Below, piece by piece: positions 1 through 12,010 of a stretch of 64,000 nucleotides of DNA. Each line of letters starts with the position of its first letter. The stretch's first letter is position 1. The DNA is from Arcuatula senhousia (lineage: Eukaryota > Mollusca > Bivalvia > Mytilida > Mytilidae). The notes under the pieces are model-generated. The model ran no database searches, was not told the origin of the DNA, and was given only the letters and a program-made list of their open reading frames with translations. Where the stretch lies: positions 1-64,000 of the forward strand of contig CAXARO010000155.1 in the NCBI GenBank assembly GCA_963971305.1, given 5' to 3'. The position numbers and the translations under genes are program-made.

Positions 1-324
1 GGGCACCTCAGATAATAAGCATGGTCTCAAATTATGGAAATACCAACCCATTTATCTATAAATAAATCCCCAACTCGTTTTTTTTTAATTCGTTTGATAT
101 TTAGTAAGTTTTGCCTTTACTCCCAAGAAGCTAGATTTCGGATTTATTCGGGAGATGTACATAAAAAGGGCAATACAATGAACATGAAATGGTTATGAGG
201 TGGAGGAAATGGGGACATAAGGCCAATCGTTGAGGATAGTTGAGGATAGTTTTTGACTGCCATTGAAAAAAGGATTGATGGGTAGCACGGTGCACCACTA
301 TGGTTTGCGGTCAGGTTTTCTGCA

Positions 325-687
325 TTATAGCCTGACGACCCCGCCATTCATCATGACAGGTCTGCGACATTCAAACACTTTAGGCACACATCCAAGTCGC
401 TTTTTGGGCAAAGCGTTCTGACGCGACGAAAGGTTTCTGAGCGATTTTAAGTGGACGTTTACTGATAAGCTAAAGCGCTGCTGTGGGCCTATTTGCCAAC
501 CGGGACCCGCACGGAGGTTTTGTAATTCGATAATAGTAAATACTGTAACGAAATGAAATGAGCCTGTTTGCAGGAATATAAGGGCAACCAATTCACAGTC
601 ATTGGTACGGCAGGTTCGTTTCAAAAATGAGACTGCATGTATAGATGCACCCCCTTTCAGATTTAGAAAACATCTGAGATGGGGCAT
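325..687 (-). other. Unrecognised 120-codon open frame
   Basis: This minus-strand frame lies in a less AT-rich stretch than its surroundings. It has no domain, signal or splice support that I recognise and no paralogue in the window. It may be part of an old transposon. The rest of 1-816 shows only AT-rich sequence. Confidence 0.2.
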
Positions 688-816
688 TTAATTCCAATTG
701 ATTAGAATATTTAATTAAGATACGTTTTAGGAGCATATTTAGATATTCTAGGGTCATTTTGATTTAATTCCTACTTATAAATATTTGCAAAAACTCCAAT
801 TATTTTGTCAAAAATC

Positions 817-2205
817 AAGTGGGGCATTCGAGTGTCAAAGTCAAAAAGGGCAACGACAAAACCAGTAAACATGAACGTGAACAGCACGATGAAACACAAA
901 ACATCACACAAACACAACATCAACAAAACAGTTATCAACGACACAAATTCAAGTCGAACGAAAGTGAACTCGTGTGCTCCGGAAAAGTAGCCTGCTATTT
1001 TACACCCATCGCGCTGCCAACTTCAAATTCAGCGTGTCAATTCCGGTAAAGGAAGATAACACAAACCCTATGACAAATCAATATCTGCACTCATCTGAGA
1101 GATAGAAATCCCATTCATTGTATTTTTTTTTGAGCTCATGATGTCTTCCTTAAAAGGATGAGTGACAATAAGACCCGTTTTTGGCCCAAGATTTACCAAG
1201 AAATTTAACCTGAGCATACAGATGCCTTAAGTTGCTGAAACATTGATAAATTGTTAGGCTTAAAGAAAATATAAAGCTTTTGCCATAGCTGTTAAGCTGT
1301 CATGCCAATAAGTTAACTCAAAAAGCTATCAATTAAAGATATTGTCCTTATTTCATTGATTTTTGCTGATTTTCATACACTTTTTGGTCTGAAAGAAGGT
1401 GGGCGCATCAAAACAACAACTTCATACCTGGCAAAAATGTGTAAAATGATGAAATCCATCATTTTTGAAAGTTTGGAGTTGTTGTTTTCATGTGCCCAAT
1501 GTTTTCTTAAGGAAAATATGCACAGAAACCATTCAAAATTGCAGATTTTCTCTATTTTGTCAAATAAGGCCACTATATATGATGTCATAATTCCATCACA
1601 ATGAAGGAAAATTGCCATATCTGATGTGTTTTCTTTGTAACCACATATAAGCTGATATTTCTTATAAATATCATAACATTTGAACCAACTACATTTTGGG
1701 GGCAAATTATGGTTCTTAATGCCACTCATCCTTTCTTACTTAATCAGGGAGCAACATAACCTTGTGTTATCACTTGTTGTGTCATATGTGTGACGCTCTG
1801 CCAAGGAAATCGATGTAATATAACTGCAACCTCTTAAGTAAGGAATCAATTGTGGAACTTAAACTCCATTATGTGGAGTTAATGGAAGAATTTTGCTACA
1901 CAAAGAGTATAAAAGTTAACGATTTGAATATTTATTGAAGTCATCACGTTTTTTATAGAGTTTTATTTAAAATTTTCCTTTGGAGTTTATTTCGAGATTT
2001 ATATCTAAATATGAAGCAGACATTTTAGAATCCGTTGTGTCCTTTATCTCAAGTTTCTGACGAAAAATGAATATTGAGAATCGTTCAGTGAAAGAACAAT
2101 ATAACGGAAAGAGAGGTTAAAAGAGAGAGCTAGTCTACGATCCTTTTTTGTCTAGAAGTGATTGTTAGAAGTCTTCTTCATATGAATGAAGAAATGAATC
2201 TATTA
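817..2205 (-). mobile_element. Truncated Penelope-like copy, interrupted by an inverted-repeat element
   Basis: From 817 the sequence follows the element's 3' end (GGGGCATTCGAGTGTCAAAG), resumes after 1734 with the part coding for the C-terminus, and continues to the GAGAGAGCTAGTCTACG stretch near 2120-2200, matching 44600-44890. It is broken by a 582-bp insertion and many substitutions. Confidence 0.7.
1153..1734. mobile_element. 582-bp MITE-like element with 24-bp terminal inverted repeats
   Basis: The left end AAAGGATGAGTGACAATAAG (1153-) and the reverse complement of the right end (1711-1734) match at 21 of 24 positions. The element interrupts an otherwise recognisable Penelope-like copy, so its borders are well defined. 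A minus-strand open frame (1729-1373, 118 codons) starts inside the right repeat; it has no recognised domain and is not called as a gene. Confidence 0.75.
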
Positions 2206-3154
2206 TAGCTTTATTAATGCGAATTTTACTTAAAAGGTTGTAAGCATATAACCAGTACAAAATATTCAAAATTTGGAATGTAAGCAAGCATGATATTCGA
2301 ATTAATGAATTCTGTTAGTTCCTGGATAACACGAAAGGAGTAACAGTAAAATTGGTCAAATATGCAACTTATAATTACGCAACCTTATGTAAATAACCAT
2401 GAACATGTATGATATAACCCGACAAAACAGTATCCACAATTTACCAAAACAGAAGTCTATAACTGAACAAAACTGAATCCTCTAAAATGGTGATACAAAT
2501 TACCGGTTTGATGTGTCAACTAATTTGATTTTCTTAAACAGGTTGCAGTACTCTCCTTGCATGTTTTAATTTAAAACGGTTTAAAAAGAACGTGTGTACA
2601 CATTGCATGCTTTATCATAAGTTAGAAATGTGTTGTTTATTTTTAATTTAGAGTTATAAAATGTATAACCTTTTTAGTCATAACTTTTAAACTATTAATC
2701 ATAGATTAACCAAACTTTCACATTTTATTGAAATCAATACAAAAACGTAAACTATCAAGAAATATAAATAATACATAGTTTTATGTTTATTTACAATGCT
2801 CAGGTGTGCATTGTATGTGTGTTTTGTAAACAATATCGATTGAAAAAAAAAGACGAATTGAACTCACCAAATACAACATTACGTGAATCCTTCACTTGAC
2901 TCTCCTGATTGTTTTCATGATTGGTTGAAGACTCGAATCGTTCGGACGAGTTTAGGTATTCAAACAGATCTGTTTAATCGGTGCTCTCGACCAACGCGTT
3001 TAACTTTAATCGTTGTTTTAATTTGTTTTTCGGTAAAAAATGCGTAAAAACGACAGTTTACGTTTAAAAGAGAACAAAAACAAGCAGGCATGTTTGTCAG
3101 ACGACACGCTTTGCAAAGGAAATCGAATTATGTTTGACGATTTATTATTCTACA
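2206..3154. other. AT-rich stretch, nothing recognised
   Basis: No open frame with domain content, RNA gene or clear repeat is visible. A HEPN exon for gene 1 was looked for here and not found. Confidence 0.5.
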
Positions 3155-3399
3155 AAGAAGCAGAGGTACCGATTGGGTATCCGAATGTCAAAAGTCCGAA
3201 CAGGCAGAGACAAAACCAGTAAACACCAACAAGAACGGGACAAAAACAAACAACATGTAAAACATGGAAACACAAAATAACTGAATATCAATCAACAACG
3301 CGAACTCCAGTCGAAACAAGAGTGAACTCAGGTGTTTTGGAGGAGTAGGCAGCTCCTGCTTGCTATAGCACACACCCGTCGCGTTGCCAATAGTCCATG
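3155..3399 (-). mobile_element. Penelope-like 3' tail copy
   Basis: The stretch has GAAGCAGAGGTACCGATTGG at one end, then the GTGAACTCAGGTG, CTTGCTATAGCACAC and CGCGTTGCCAATAGTCCAT blocks in the usual order. It ends about 40 bp before gene 1 exon a. Confidence 0.75.
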
Positions 3400-3442
3400 A
3401 CTATGGTATCTAATATATTCCAATATGATTTTGTTTTTATAG

Positions 3443-3532
3443 GTGAAGTTCCATTTCAAATAACAAAGACAGAATTTTTAAAAGAACAGCCACAAATTAG
3501 CTTGGCTACACCCTTTCCGTCATCTACCAATG
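3443..3532 (+). CDS. Gene 1 exon a: short linker exon
   Basis: This 90-nt symmetric exon (phase 1 at both ends) follows a T-rich tract ending in AG and is followed by GTATAA. It starts with the residues GEVPFQIT. The matching gene 2 exon at 33879-33947 starts GDVPFLIT, so the reading is supported by paralogy. It is 7 codons longer than the gene 2 version. Confidence 0.65.
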
Positions 3533-6500
3533 GTATAAAACACAGAATTAGTTTTACATCCAGTTAGTCGACGTCATCGATCAATATCACATGGGCGGTT
3601 TTTCGTTTCTTTATCGAACAGCGTGAGATCGCTGCAAGTATTTGCATAAACTTGCTTATCTCAAGCTGAAGACTGTCTTTACAGTAAAACAGTTCATCTT
3701 TTCAATACTAGTAGACGATAATGAGATGTGGAATCAATAGGCTCGACACAACGTATTTAAACGAATGACACTTTCATCACATATGTCAATCATTATAGAT
3801 AAGGCAACCTTACATCAAATTGGGTCATGTGGTTAAAGAAAAACTGGCTCAAAATGGTTTACACAATGGATATAAGTTGAACATTTTGCCTACATATTCG
3901 AATCGAGTCTTCGTTTGTGGAAATAATAACATTTTTTTATATCTGTAATACAGAAGCATAGGTACCAATGGGGTATTGGAATATTGAAAGTCCTATAAGA
4001 AAAATACAGGAAACAACAACAACAGCGGGACAAAACACAAACATAATCTTAAACATGGAAACACAAAAATAGCTGAATATCAATAAACAACGAAAACTCC
4101 TGTTGTAACAAGGGTGAATTAATTGAAGACAGCAACCAATTAGCAACATAAGCTTTTGTGAGCAATGCCAAGGACGTCGATATAAGTCCCGTGCGCTCTG
4201 GAATAACGAATCAATTGAGATATGTAAACTATATAAGCAGGTGTGGACTTTTAAGTATTATAAGGTTCAAATATGATTGTTTGAGTGATGATACTTTACC
4301 AATCTCGAAAGGGTGTTTCAACGGTTCGTTTCTTTTTCTTGTTGTCTTTAGTCTTTGATTACACTTTTTCTGAATGTTTATCAATTTGATATTTGATTTG
4401 TTTTGTGTTTTGTGAATATTAGAATTTTTGATCGATTGAAGGACAGGCCCGAACATAAAATCTATGAATGTTCTTAGCCATCTTTCACAAGGCTTTTATT
4501 TGCATTTGTATGCATTTTGTGTTCCTTATTTAGAAGGTGATCTTTCTTTGTCTTATTCAGGACTGGATTTGAAATTGTATTTTGACCTTTGGCAATTGTA
4601 AAACAGTGACCAACATTTACTGACATAAAAAAAAGCTGTTGTCTATTTGTCATTGTGTTTTTTTTTAATCTTCATACACAATTTATTTTTAAGAACAATG
4701 TATGATAGAAAATAATGCACTTCTAATTAGTAAATTTCAAGAAACCTAATTGGATGTTTTGAATATTGAATCGGTTTATTGCTATAACTCAAGAAATTTT
4801 ACGAACACATCATGCGTTCATACACAATATTGGATTTCGATACCTCCGATGAGTGTTTATTGTAGTTGTTCACTGAAGATAAAAAGATAGAAAGATAGAT
4901 AAATAGATGTTGGTTTCTCCTAAGGTTTTGCTTCGTCTTTCTTTACCAGATTTGACACAACGATTTGTCTGTTGACAACGCAATCGGTTTGATATAACAA
5001 GCAGCAACTATCTACTCTTCCGCAGCATCTGAGTTCACTTTCGTGACGATTACAACTCGCGTTGTTAATCGATATTCAGTAGATTTTGTGTGTTTCCGTG
5101 TTTTATATGTTGTCTTTTTTAGTTCCATTTTCGTTTGTGTTTATTTTTTTTCTCTGCCCTTTTGACATTTGGATGCCCCATTGCTACCTTTACTTCTTTG
5201 GAATCAGTATATAGTTTAACAAATGAGTAGATTGATATTACAATGTGTACATGTGCATACTGAATAAATAGGTGTATGTCAGTATGTTACACATGCATAG
5301 CCCATTCCTAATTCAATAGAAGTTGTTCGAATAGTTGTTCATTAATCTTAGCTATTAATCTGTCTAGATTAAAAACAATAAACTAAGGATAAGTTTTGAT
5401 AAGACCCCCTTTCAGCCAATCGCGAAAGTAAAAAATAAAGTTAAGTTAATTCTATCAAAAAATGTCTTGTTGGAAATGTTAATGTTTCTATTTTTTTAAA
5501 TAAACATCTGTAGTTGAAAAGCTTATTTTATTTTTAGTATATAGTGCTTAAAATGAACCACCGCAAATGATTTTAAAATTGTGCCTATGGAAAAGACGCC
5601 CACATGAGTGATATATATCCTTTCAGGAAGTATAGCCTTGCAAGCGGAACCAGTTCCATATTTTTTCCAAAAACCTGTATTACTTAAATACACCATCTGT
5701 GATAGTTTCAAGCTGGTTCCGCGTGCAACACCGACTGCAAACTTAAAAAAAAACTTGTCAGTAGCTAAAAAATGTGCAAAATCTCGGATTTCTTGGTTTT
5801 TCTTGGGATCAGCGGTCATTTCAATTTCAAAATTGTTGTTAAAAGTGATATATATATATGATGAACCTTTTATAGAATTATAAACACTGGCTTCAACTAT
5901 TATAGCACAAAATTGTAATCTAAGAAAGCCCTAACTGAAAATTTATTAAAATCAAGATGAAATTTTCATTCAAAATGAGTCAATTTTGAAACCGATTTTC
6001 GAAGCTGTGTATTGTAAAAGTATGTAAAAGTTGTCTTTTGTAGCGGTACAGGTATTTTGCTACAAATATTTTTGGTCTATAGATGGGCTGAAAAACGGCC
6101 TTATCGCAACCCAATCTTTATTTTCAGAGCCGAATAAGTGCATAGTAGTCTGGACTTTTTCAAGCTCTGGCGAATGGGATGTTGAAAAGATGCAACAGAA
6201 GCTGGAACAAATGAATAGGCTAGGAGATTTCGATATTCAATTCGTTTACCGTGGTTCACTAATTTTACATACCCAGGCAGATCCAGATATTATTTCAACT
6301 GCTGAGCGTTTTAAAGAATCCATCGAAGAATTCCTGTTCTTGTTTGCTAATTTGCTTCAGATACAGGAACCAACAGGCAACAGCTTGGCGATTGCTATTG
6401 CAATATGGCATAAAAAAACAGTAGAAGATGTAAAAGAAGGTAATAAGTTTTAAATAAAAGTAATTTTGTTTTACAGAACAAGGTTAAGCTAGGATTAAAT

Positions 6501-8827
6501 ATGACTCTTGTTAATTAGGAGAATAAGTAATACAGGAGTTGACAATATATTCACAATCTTGCGACAAGGAGACTGTAAAAAAAACTTTTCTCCAATAATC
6601 CGCTAATAATCTAATAAAATGAAAAGTAAAAGACTGTATTTAACATTCATCGGTTGTATTCTGCCTACAATGTTCTCCATCCAAAAACAATATTTGGAGT
6701 TTATTTTCATAGATCAATTTTTAAAGGTCATACAAACATGAATAATACAATGTTAATGTAATTTAATTTCTTTTGCAGATGATAGCATGCCTCGCACACC
6801 AGTCTATGAAAGAGACCGAAAAATAGGCCCTGGTTTATCTAAATCCGGTACGTCATCGTTCTAATTATTGTATGTCATTTATATTGCACCGCCTTATAGC
6901 AATGGTATGTTTGTTTGAAATAGATAACACGTAATAGCAACTATAATTTCTGTTGCTAATGTATTGTGCCACATTATATATAGCACAGTTATTTGAGCTG
7001 TTACAGAGTTTTATGGTGAAATTGCAATTGCTTGTATGAACAAATATGATGATTTTTTAGACATTAATATTTACATGTAAAAGTATATCAACATTTTAGA
7101 GTAAAATAATAACGTTTCATATTTGGTTACTATGATAAGGAATTTAAAGTTTTACATTTTGACAGAATATGTCAAACTGAAAATTAATCTCCCTCTATGA
7201 ACAAAATACGAAATACAGTAATACAATGTCAATGTAATTTAATTTCTTTTGCAGATGATGACATGCCTAGCAAACCAGTCGATGAAAGAGAACGAAAAAT
7301 AAGTCCTGGTTCATCTAAATCTGGTACGTCATCGTTCTTATTATTGTTTTTCATTGATATTGCCCGCCTCATAGCATTAATATGTTTGTTTGAAATAGAT
7401 AACACCACGTAATATCAAGTATAATTTGTGGTGCTAATGTATTGCGCCACAGTTATTGATTGTTTTGTGTGATTTTACCATTTAAATGTGCTTTACCATT
7501 ATCAATGTTTTAATTATAGTATCTTTTTGAAGCCTGTTAACGATCACCTGTTAGTGTGTACTTTAAATGGGAAATAACAAACAAAGCTTTTTACCATAAA
7601 GATAAACCTATTTCAAATTATAATTTCTCATAAACTCACAAATTTAAACTAATTTGTGTATTCTTAAAAGTTACGTTAAACATTTCACTCTTCAGCATTA
7701 TCTTTTATAAAATGCCAATAAATCTTGATTACTAAACGAAAATGAATGATTTTGATTAGAATATAACAAATGTCTCTAAAATTTACATTACGTTGTGTTC
7801 AAGTCCTCATGGGAATGAAAACATATTTTTTTTTATTTATTTATCTGAATTTTATTAATATATCTTTTTGGTATAATTATCTCGCGATTTAAAGCAAAAA
7901 GTCTTAATCCGTCATACTAGTCCTGTATTTAATAGATTTATTTTATTTTCGTTCCTTGTATTTTTCATAACTTCTCAAGTTAATAAATGAATTAAAATTT
8001 GATTTAGTACACATACGTCTTTCATGCTTAAAACTTTTTTTTCAGAAGATCCAGACACCACTGGTGCCCAAGTCATAGTTACTAAGCCACAACTACCAAG
8101 GGAACTAAAAAAGATCAAACAGCTTGACATGTCAGGAATCTTAATCGATTGCACCGCTGTAGATGATAAACTTTTGATATGTAACTTTCTAACTAACCGT
8201 TTAGCAATCACTGATTCTGATGGTTCCAATATGCGTAATATTTGTCTGTCTGGATCACCATTATGGGTAACAGCTATTAATAACACAACAGTAGCTGTAA
8301 ATATAGGGGACAGCGATATCGATATAATAAACATCTACAGCGGTGACCGAATGCGTAGGACTAGTGTCGATGGTTATGTTCTAGGATTAACATACAGCGA
8401 ACCTCACCTTTACATCGTTGTTAGAGGTAAAGGAATACATGTGATTGACCTTCACGGTTACATCGTTAAGATCATACCGACAGGAATGGACGCATTGAAT
8501 ATGACTACAAACAAACAAAGCATCTACTACACACAAGGTGACGCAGTTTTATGTGTTGCAACATATGGAGCAAAGATATGGGCATTACAAGATCCAATGA
8601 TCAAAGCCATTCGCGGTCTAACAACAGACGGTACGAATATTTATGCGACTTGTCGCGATAGTAACACCGTGTTTGTGATTTCACATGATGGGAAACAAGT
8701 CAGACAATTGCTTTCTGAAACAGATGGACTAAGATATCCACAAGGAATATGTTACAATAGAAAATCAAAAACTTTAATGGTGTGTAACTATCAGGGTCCT
8801 GCCTTTTTGTTCAACATTGTGAAATAA
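3443..8827 (+). CDS. Gene 1: partial NHL-propeller protein, paralogue of gene 2 (5' end outside window)
   Basis: Joined exons are 3443-3532, 6128-6439, 6779-6847, 7255-7323 and 8046-8827, 1322 nt, ending in TAA. All internal junctions are phase 1 with AG acceptors and GT donors, and the joined frame stays open for 439 whole codons. The order is a short linker, an unrecognised alpha/beta-looking domain of about 100 residues, two near-identical 23-codon linker exons, and a 259-residue six-bladed NHL-type propeller. Exons match those of gene 2 about 28 kb downstream in order, phase and sequence. No HEPN exon equivalent to gene 2 exon 1 was seen in 1-3442, so the 5' end lies upstream or that domain is missing. 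NHL propellers usually bind RNA or protein; the cellular role here is not known. It could be an immune-type receptor or RNA-binding protein, but nothing in the sequence decides this. Confidence 0.75.
3950..4250 (-). mobile_element. Penelope-like 3' tail copy with internal deletion
   Basis: It starts at the tail end (GAAGCATAGGTACCAATGGGG), jumps from GTGAATTAATTGAAGACAGCAACC into the coding-end block, and runs to CAATTGAGATATGTAAAC. Confidence 0.65.
4840..5200 (+). mobile_element. Penelope-like 3' tail copy, diverged
   Basis: Blocks GTCTTTCTTTACCAGATTTG, TCTACTCTTCCGCAGCATC, GAGTTCACTTTCGTGACG and CCATTGCTACCTTTACTTC occur in element order in the intron after gene 1 exon a. Confidence 0.65.
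5398..5870 (+). repeat. Dispersed repeat, copy in gene 1 intron
   Basis: It matches, in inverted orientation, 17930-18370: shared TTCCAACAAGACATTTTTTG-like, GCGGAACCAG and CCGCAAATGATTTT blocks. The inverted minus frame reads GTSLKLSQMVYLSNTGF, a conserved fragment of unknown nature. Confidence 0.65.
6128..6439 (+). CDS. Gene 1 exon b: unrecognised ~100-residue domain
   Basis: This 312-nt exon lies between TTTTCAG and GTAATA, phase 1-1, 104 codons. It shares the core LGDFDIQFVY, then GSL, then SIEEFLFLF and LLQI with gene 2 exon 4 (36411-36713). A hydrophobic strand (CIVVW) followed by an amphipathic stretch, a second strand and a leucine-rich helix suggests a small alpha/beta fold. I do not recognise the family. 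Confidence 0.75.
6779..6847 (+). CDS. Gene 1 exon c: 23-codon linker, first copy
   Basis: This 69-nt symmetric exon runs from TTTTGCAG to GTACGT. It is rich in charged residues, proline and serine and is probably disordered. It is the first of two tandem copies; the second lies 476 bp downstream with the same splice sites and flanking intron sequence. Confidence 0.65.
7255..7323 (+). CDS. Gene 1 exon d: 23-codon linker, second copy
   Basis: This is the tandem duplicate of the 6779 exon: the same 69 nt length, phase 1-1, acceptor TTTTGCAG and donor GTACGT. It differs at a handful of codons (for example SKPVDERER against RTPVYERDR). It fills the position held by the linker-exon array in gene 2. 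Confidence 0.65.
8046..8827 (+). CDS. Gene 1 last exon: NHL-type beta-propeller
   Basis: The exon begins after TTTTTTTTCAG and encodes 259 residues plus TAA. Six repeats of about 40 residues can be picked out, each with a variable strand, a loop and a strand of the type LAITDSDG, DIINIYSGD, IHVIDLHGY or VFVISHDGK. This is the spacing of NHL or TRIM-NHL six-bladed propellers. It is closely similar to the last exon of gene 2, with long nearly identical nucleotide runs around 8277-8340 and 53935-54000. The propeller appears complete and unbroken. Confidence 0.85.
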
Positions 8828-8839
8828 ATTTTGGATTTA

Positions 8840-9200
8840 ATATTCTTGATAAGACTTTAACAATCAATTTTTTTAGCTTGTATATGCAACATTGTAAAAT
8901 GATATTTGACATTTATCTATTATTATTGTTGTACACGTATTTTGACATGATATCAGTTTAATCTGATTTCTATATAACATGCTAATAAAATATACTTTAT
9001 TAAAACTGCTACTTGACATTGCCGGGTTAGGCTTTAACAAACAATTTTCTTAGCTTTGGTGTACAACATTGTAAAATGATATTTGACATTGACCTGATAT
9101 TATTTTTGTACATGTATTTTGTCATGATTTCAACATATTTTGATTGAAACTGATTTGTATATGCTTTTTAATAAAATATACTATATCGAAACTGTTTCTT
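8840..9200 (+). repeat. Duplicated 3' untranslated region of gene 1
   Basis: Segment 8840-9010 recurs at about 9030-9200, sharing the phrases AACATTGTAAAATGATATTT and AATAAAATATACT. Each copy ends in its own AATAAA. A further short duplication (about 75 bp around TTTTATT..AACGAGC) lies at about 9350-9500. No coding sequence is seen from 8828 to 9584. Confidence 0.7.
8984..8989 (+). promoter_or_regulatory. Candidate polyadenylation signal of gene 1
   Basis: AATAAA lies 157 nt after the stop codon in an AT-rich 3' region. A second copy lies at 9170-9175 because the 3' region is itself duplicated. Confidence 0.55.
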
Positions 9201-9584
9201 AACATTGCCAAACAGTTACTGTCCTCCTGTTTTAACTATATGTCATTTGAATTGCATTTGATGAATAACAAGAAAGTTTTCTCATTTTAAGCACATTGAG
9301 TGACGTTTTATTTTATTTCCTATGCACTAAAGTACATGCATTTTTACAATGAAATGTAAATTACGTGCACAATTTTATTACAAACGAGCGAATATCAAAA
9401 GTCAAACCTAAACTACAGTACATGATTTTTTACTAGATAATGTAAATTATGTGCAAAGTTTTATTCCTAACGAGCCAATATCTAAATTCAAACCAAAACT
9501 ATAAACCATTTTGTATCTAGAAAACAAAGGTGTGACAATCGAAAGCCGTAGATTCAAAAGTTTAAAGACATAAAATCATGACAA

Positions 9585-10035
9585 GTACGCACTATACAAA
9601 GAACACATTATACAACCAAACTAGAATCAGCATATTGTACGCACTATACAAAGAACACATGATACAACCAAACTAGAATCAGCATATTGTACGCACTATA
9701 CAAAGAACACATGATACAACCAAGCTAGAATCAGCATATTGTACGCACTATACAAAGAACACATGATACAACCAAACTAGAATCAGCATATTGAAATCAA
9801 AGAACACATGATACAACCAAACTAGAATCAGCATATTGAAATCAAAGAACACATGATACAACCAAACTAGAATCAGCATATTGACACACTATACAAAGAA
9901 CAAATGATACAACCAAACTAGAATCAGCATATTGAAACAAAGATCACATGATACAACCAAACTAGAATCAGCATATTGACACACTATACAAAGAACACAT
10001 GATACAACCAAACTAGAATCAGCATATTGAAATCA
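9585..10035 (+). repeat. 52-bp minisatellite
   Basis: About nine units of ACATGATACAACCAAACTAG then AATCAGCATATTG. The first units have a strict 52-bp period (GTACGC at 9585, 9637, 9689); later ones are shortened by loss of the GTACGCACTATA part. Confidence 0.9.
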
Positions 10036-10079
10036 ATTTTAACTAGTTCTGTGCTACAGAAACATGCAATCATTACTGC

Positions 10080-11480
10080 TCGTTGAAAGAAGAAAATAAA
10101 AGATGTTTTAGTCGCCTAAAAATTATAAAAAAAAAAAGAATAAGATAAAACGTTCTGTTTGGATAAATGGGATTCCTCAGCGAAGATGCACTGGCCAATA
10201 TTTGTTATTGCAAATCTTCAACAAAACTAGTTTGCCTGAGGTATTCAATCCTGAAAAAACAGCATATATTCACACAAAAAAACATGACTGCATGTACACA
10301 ATACTCACTGTGGTCATTATAATTTACATACATGTAGAAACATATAAAATACAAGAGAACTAAGAAAACATCTGACTATATATCATTTATTTACTTCACC
10401 AATCGTCCTTCGTTATTGAAATAATCGCTGTGTTTTGGACTGTATAAGTGAAAAATAGAAAATGTGTTCATTTCAATATGAAAATTATTGCAACAAAAGA
10501 ACAGTGGTCCCACGCTTCAACCGCCATCTTAGTGACCGGAAATGACCTCAATTTGGTCAAAGATTCAGTTGATCTCTGAATGGGGCTTTGACTTAACATA
10601 GCGTTTTTGTATGTTGGTGTTTTAAAATAATACCTGCATGTAAAGAAATTATGTTGCTGAAGGATATGTTGTTACCTAGGTAGATAGACGGAGGCAAAGA
10701 GGCACAAATGGGGCATTTATGTGTCAAAAGTCCGAAAGGGAAATGACAAAACCGATAAACATGAACGAAAACAGCACAAAACACAAAATCAACCGAACTC
10801 AAGTCGTCACAAGAGTGAACTCGGGTGCTCCTGAAGAGTAAGCGGTTCCTGCTTGCTATAGAACACCTGCCGGGCAACCAATTTCTAAAATCCGGTAATT
10901 GACGACAAAACAAAACCCTATGACAAACCAACATCTTCACTCATCTAAGAGATAGAAATCTGATATTTATCTACGAGCGCATGGTGTCTACCGTAGAATT
11001 TCTTGAGTGCGACTGAGGAGCAAAATAGCTCTGTAGTAGCAATTTCTGTGTCAAAATGATCTTAGTCATAATTTTGATTCCAGTCGAACATCCTTTGGTT
11101 TGATATTTGCTCCTAATGTTCGTAATGTTTCTACATTCTTTTGGATAGAGCAAATATTGTGATGTTAAAGTAGAAAAAATAATTGTAGAATAGTGGTACC
11201 TTGGAAACACTCAAAATAAGCAAAGAAAACTATTTTAATATTACACAAAAATATATTTATTGCACTTAGGTAGTTTAAAGAAAAGTACTTGCACATAAAT
11301 GCAAGAGATTCAGGTTCAAATCATGGCCTAAGTCTGATTCATTTCCAAAAAAAAAACATAAAATAAACAACTTAAACGTACACAGAACACACTTAATGTC
11401 TTCACAACCACGCTATGTTTTGTATAACTAACATAACCAAAGATCCCAATGGAAGGCAGGTTTGGTGTCAATTAAACATG
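10080..11480 (+). repeat. Large composite dispersed repeat, copy 1
   Basis: Block A (ATCCATTGGCCAATGTTTG-like, then CATCTTAGTGACCGGAAATG) is followed by block B (GGTAGTTTAAAGAAAAGTAC, AGATTCAGGTTCAAATCATGG). The same order is found at 14380-15900 and 56780-58600. A Penelope-like tail (10688-11020) sits between A and B here. Confidence 0.7.
10688..11020 (-). mobile_element. Penelope-like 3' tail copy
   Basis: It runs from GAGGCACAAATGGGGCATTT to CCGTAGAATTTCTTGAGTG in the usual block order and interrupts a larger dispersed repeat (10080-11480). Confidence 0.75.
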
Positions 11481-11499
11481 GTTTAACCCAACATCAGGA

Positions 11500-12010
11500 C
11501 CATTGTGATCTTTAATTTTTCGGTATGTCTACCTTGTGTTGTCTTGTCTCTTGCACATTCTAGATTGAATCTACAAGTTTGGTATTTTCATTGATAACGG
11601 TACTTTATTGACAATGTCAAAGCTTTCACATTTTTGTTGGACGGGCAGTCTTTTAAAGCTAATGACAATAATTTGTGGACACATTCTACATAAATTCTAT
11701 TTTCAAGATTGTTTTATTTTCTTAAAGAAAAAAAAGGCCATATCCAATTCCCATTGTTTCACCTATGTAGACAAAAGGGAGGCTCTTGTTCATCCAAAAA
11801 TCAAAACCAATCTCATCAAATGTTTTAAGGTCACAAAAATGGCAAAGACTTATATGAATAAAAGGTAAAATAAGCAACACCATTAGAAAGAAATTGGATT
11901 TTGTAAACCAATATATGAGCTTTTCAAGCAAAAGAGTTGCCTGGGCAGATATAAATGGCCCTTCATTGGTTGGTATTTAGTATCAAGTAAAAGATTTACA
12001 TTCACAAAAT
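11500..12010. other. AT-rich stretch, nothing recognised
   Basis: It contains only short open frames with low-complexity composition and no detectable domain. Confidence 0.5.

Larger units (their letters stand above)
6779..7410 (+). repeat. 476-bp tandem duplication carrying exons c and d
   Basis: Sequence from just before 6779 to about 6930 is repeated from before 7255 to about 7410, including exon, splice sites, the preceding intron end and the following intron start (GTACGTCATCGTTCT). The period is 476 bp. Confidence 0.8.

Noticed and set aside
1373..1729. 118-codon gene on the minus strand
   Set aside because: It lies wholly inside the 582-bp inverted-repeat element, starts in the terminal repeat and has no recognisable domain.
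1..3442. HEPN exon of gene 1
   Set aside because: Searched by eye in all frames for the R-N-x3-H context and flanking residues of gene 2 exon 1; nothing matched.
5523..5883. Overlapping ~95-codon frames on both strands
   Set aside because: Both lie in a dispersed repeat whose other copy (17930-18370) carries indels relative to them, so neither is a conserved gene as it stands.
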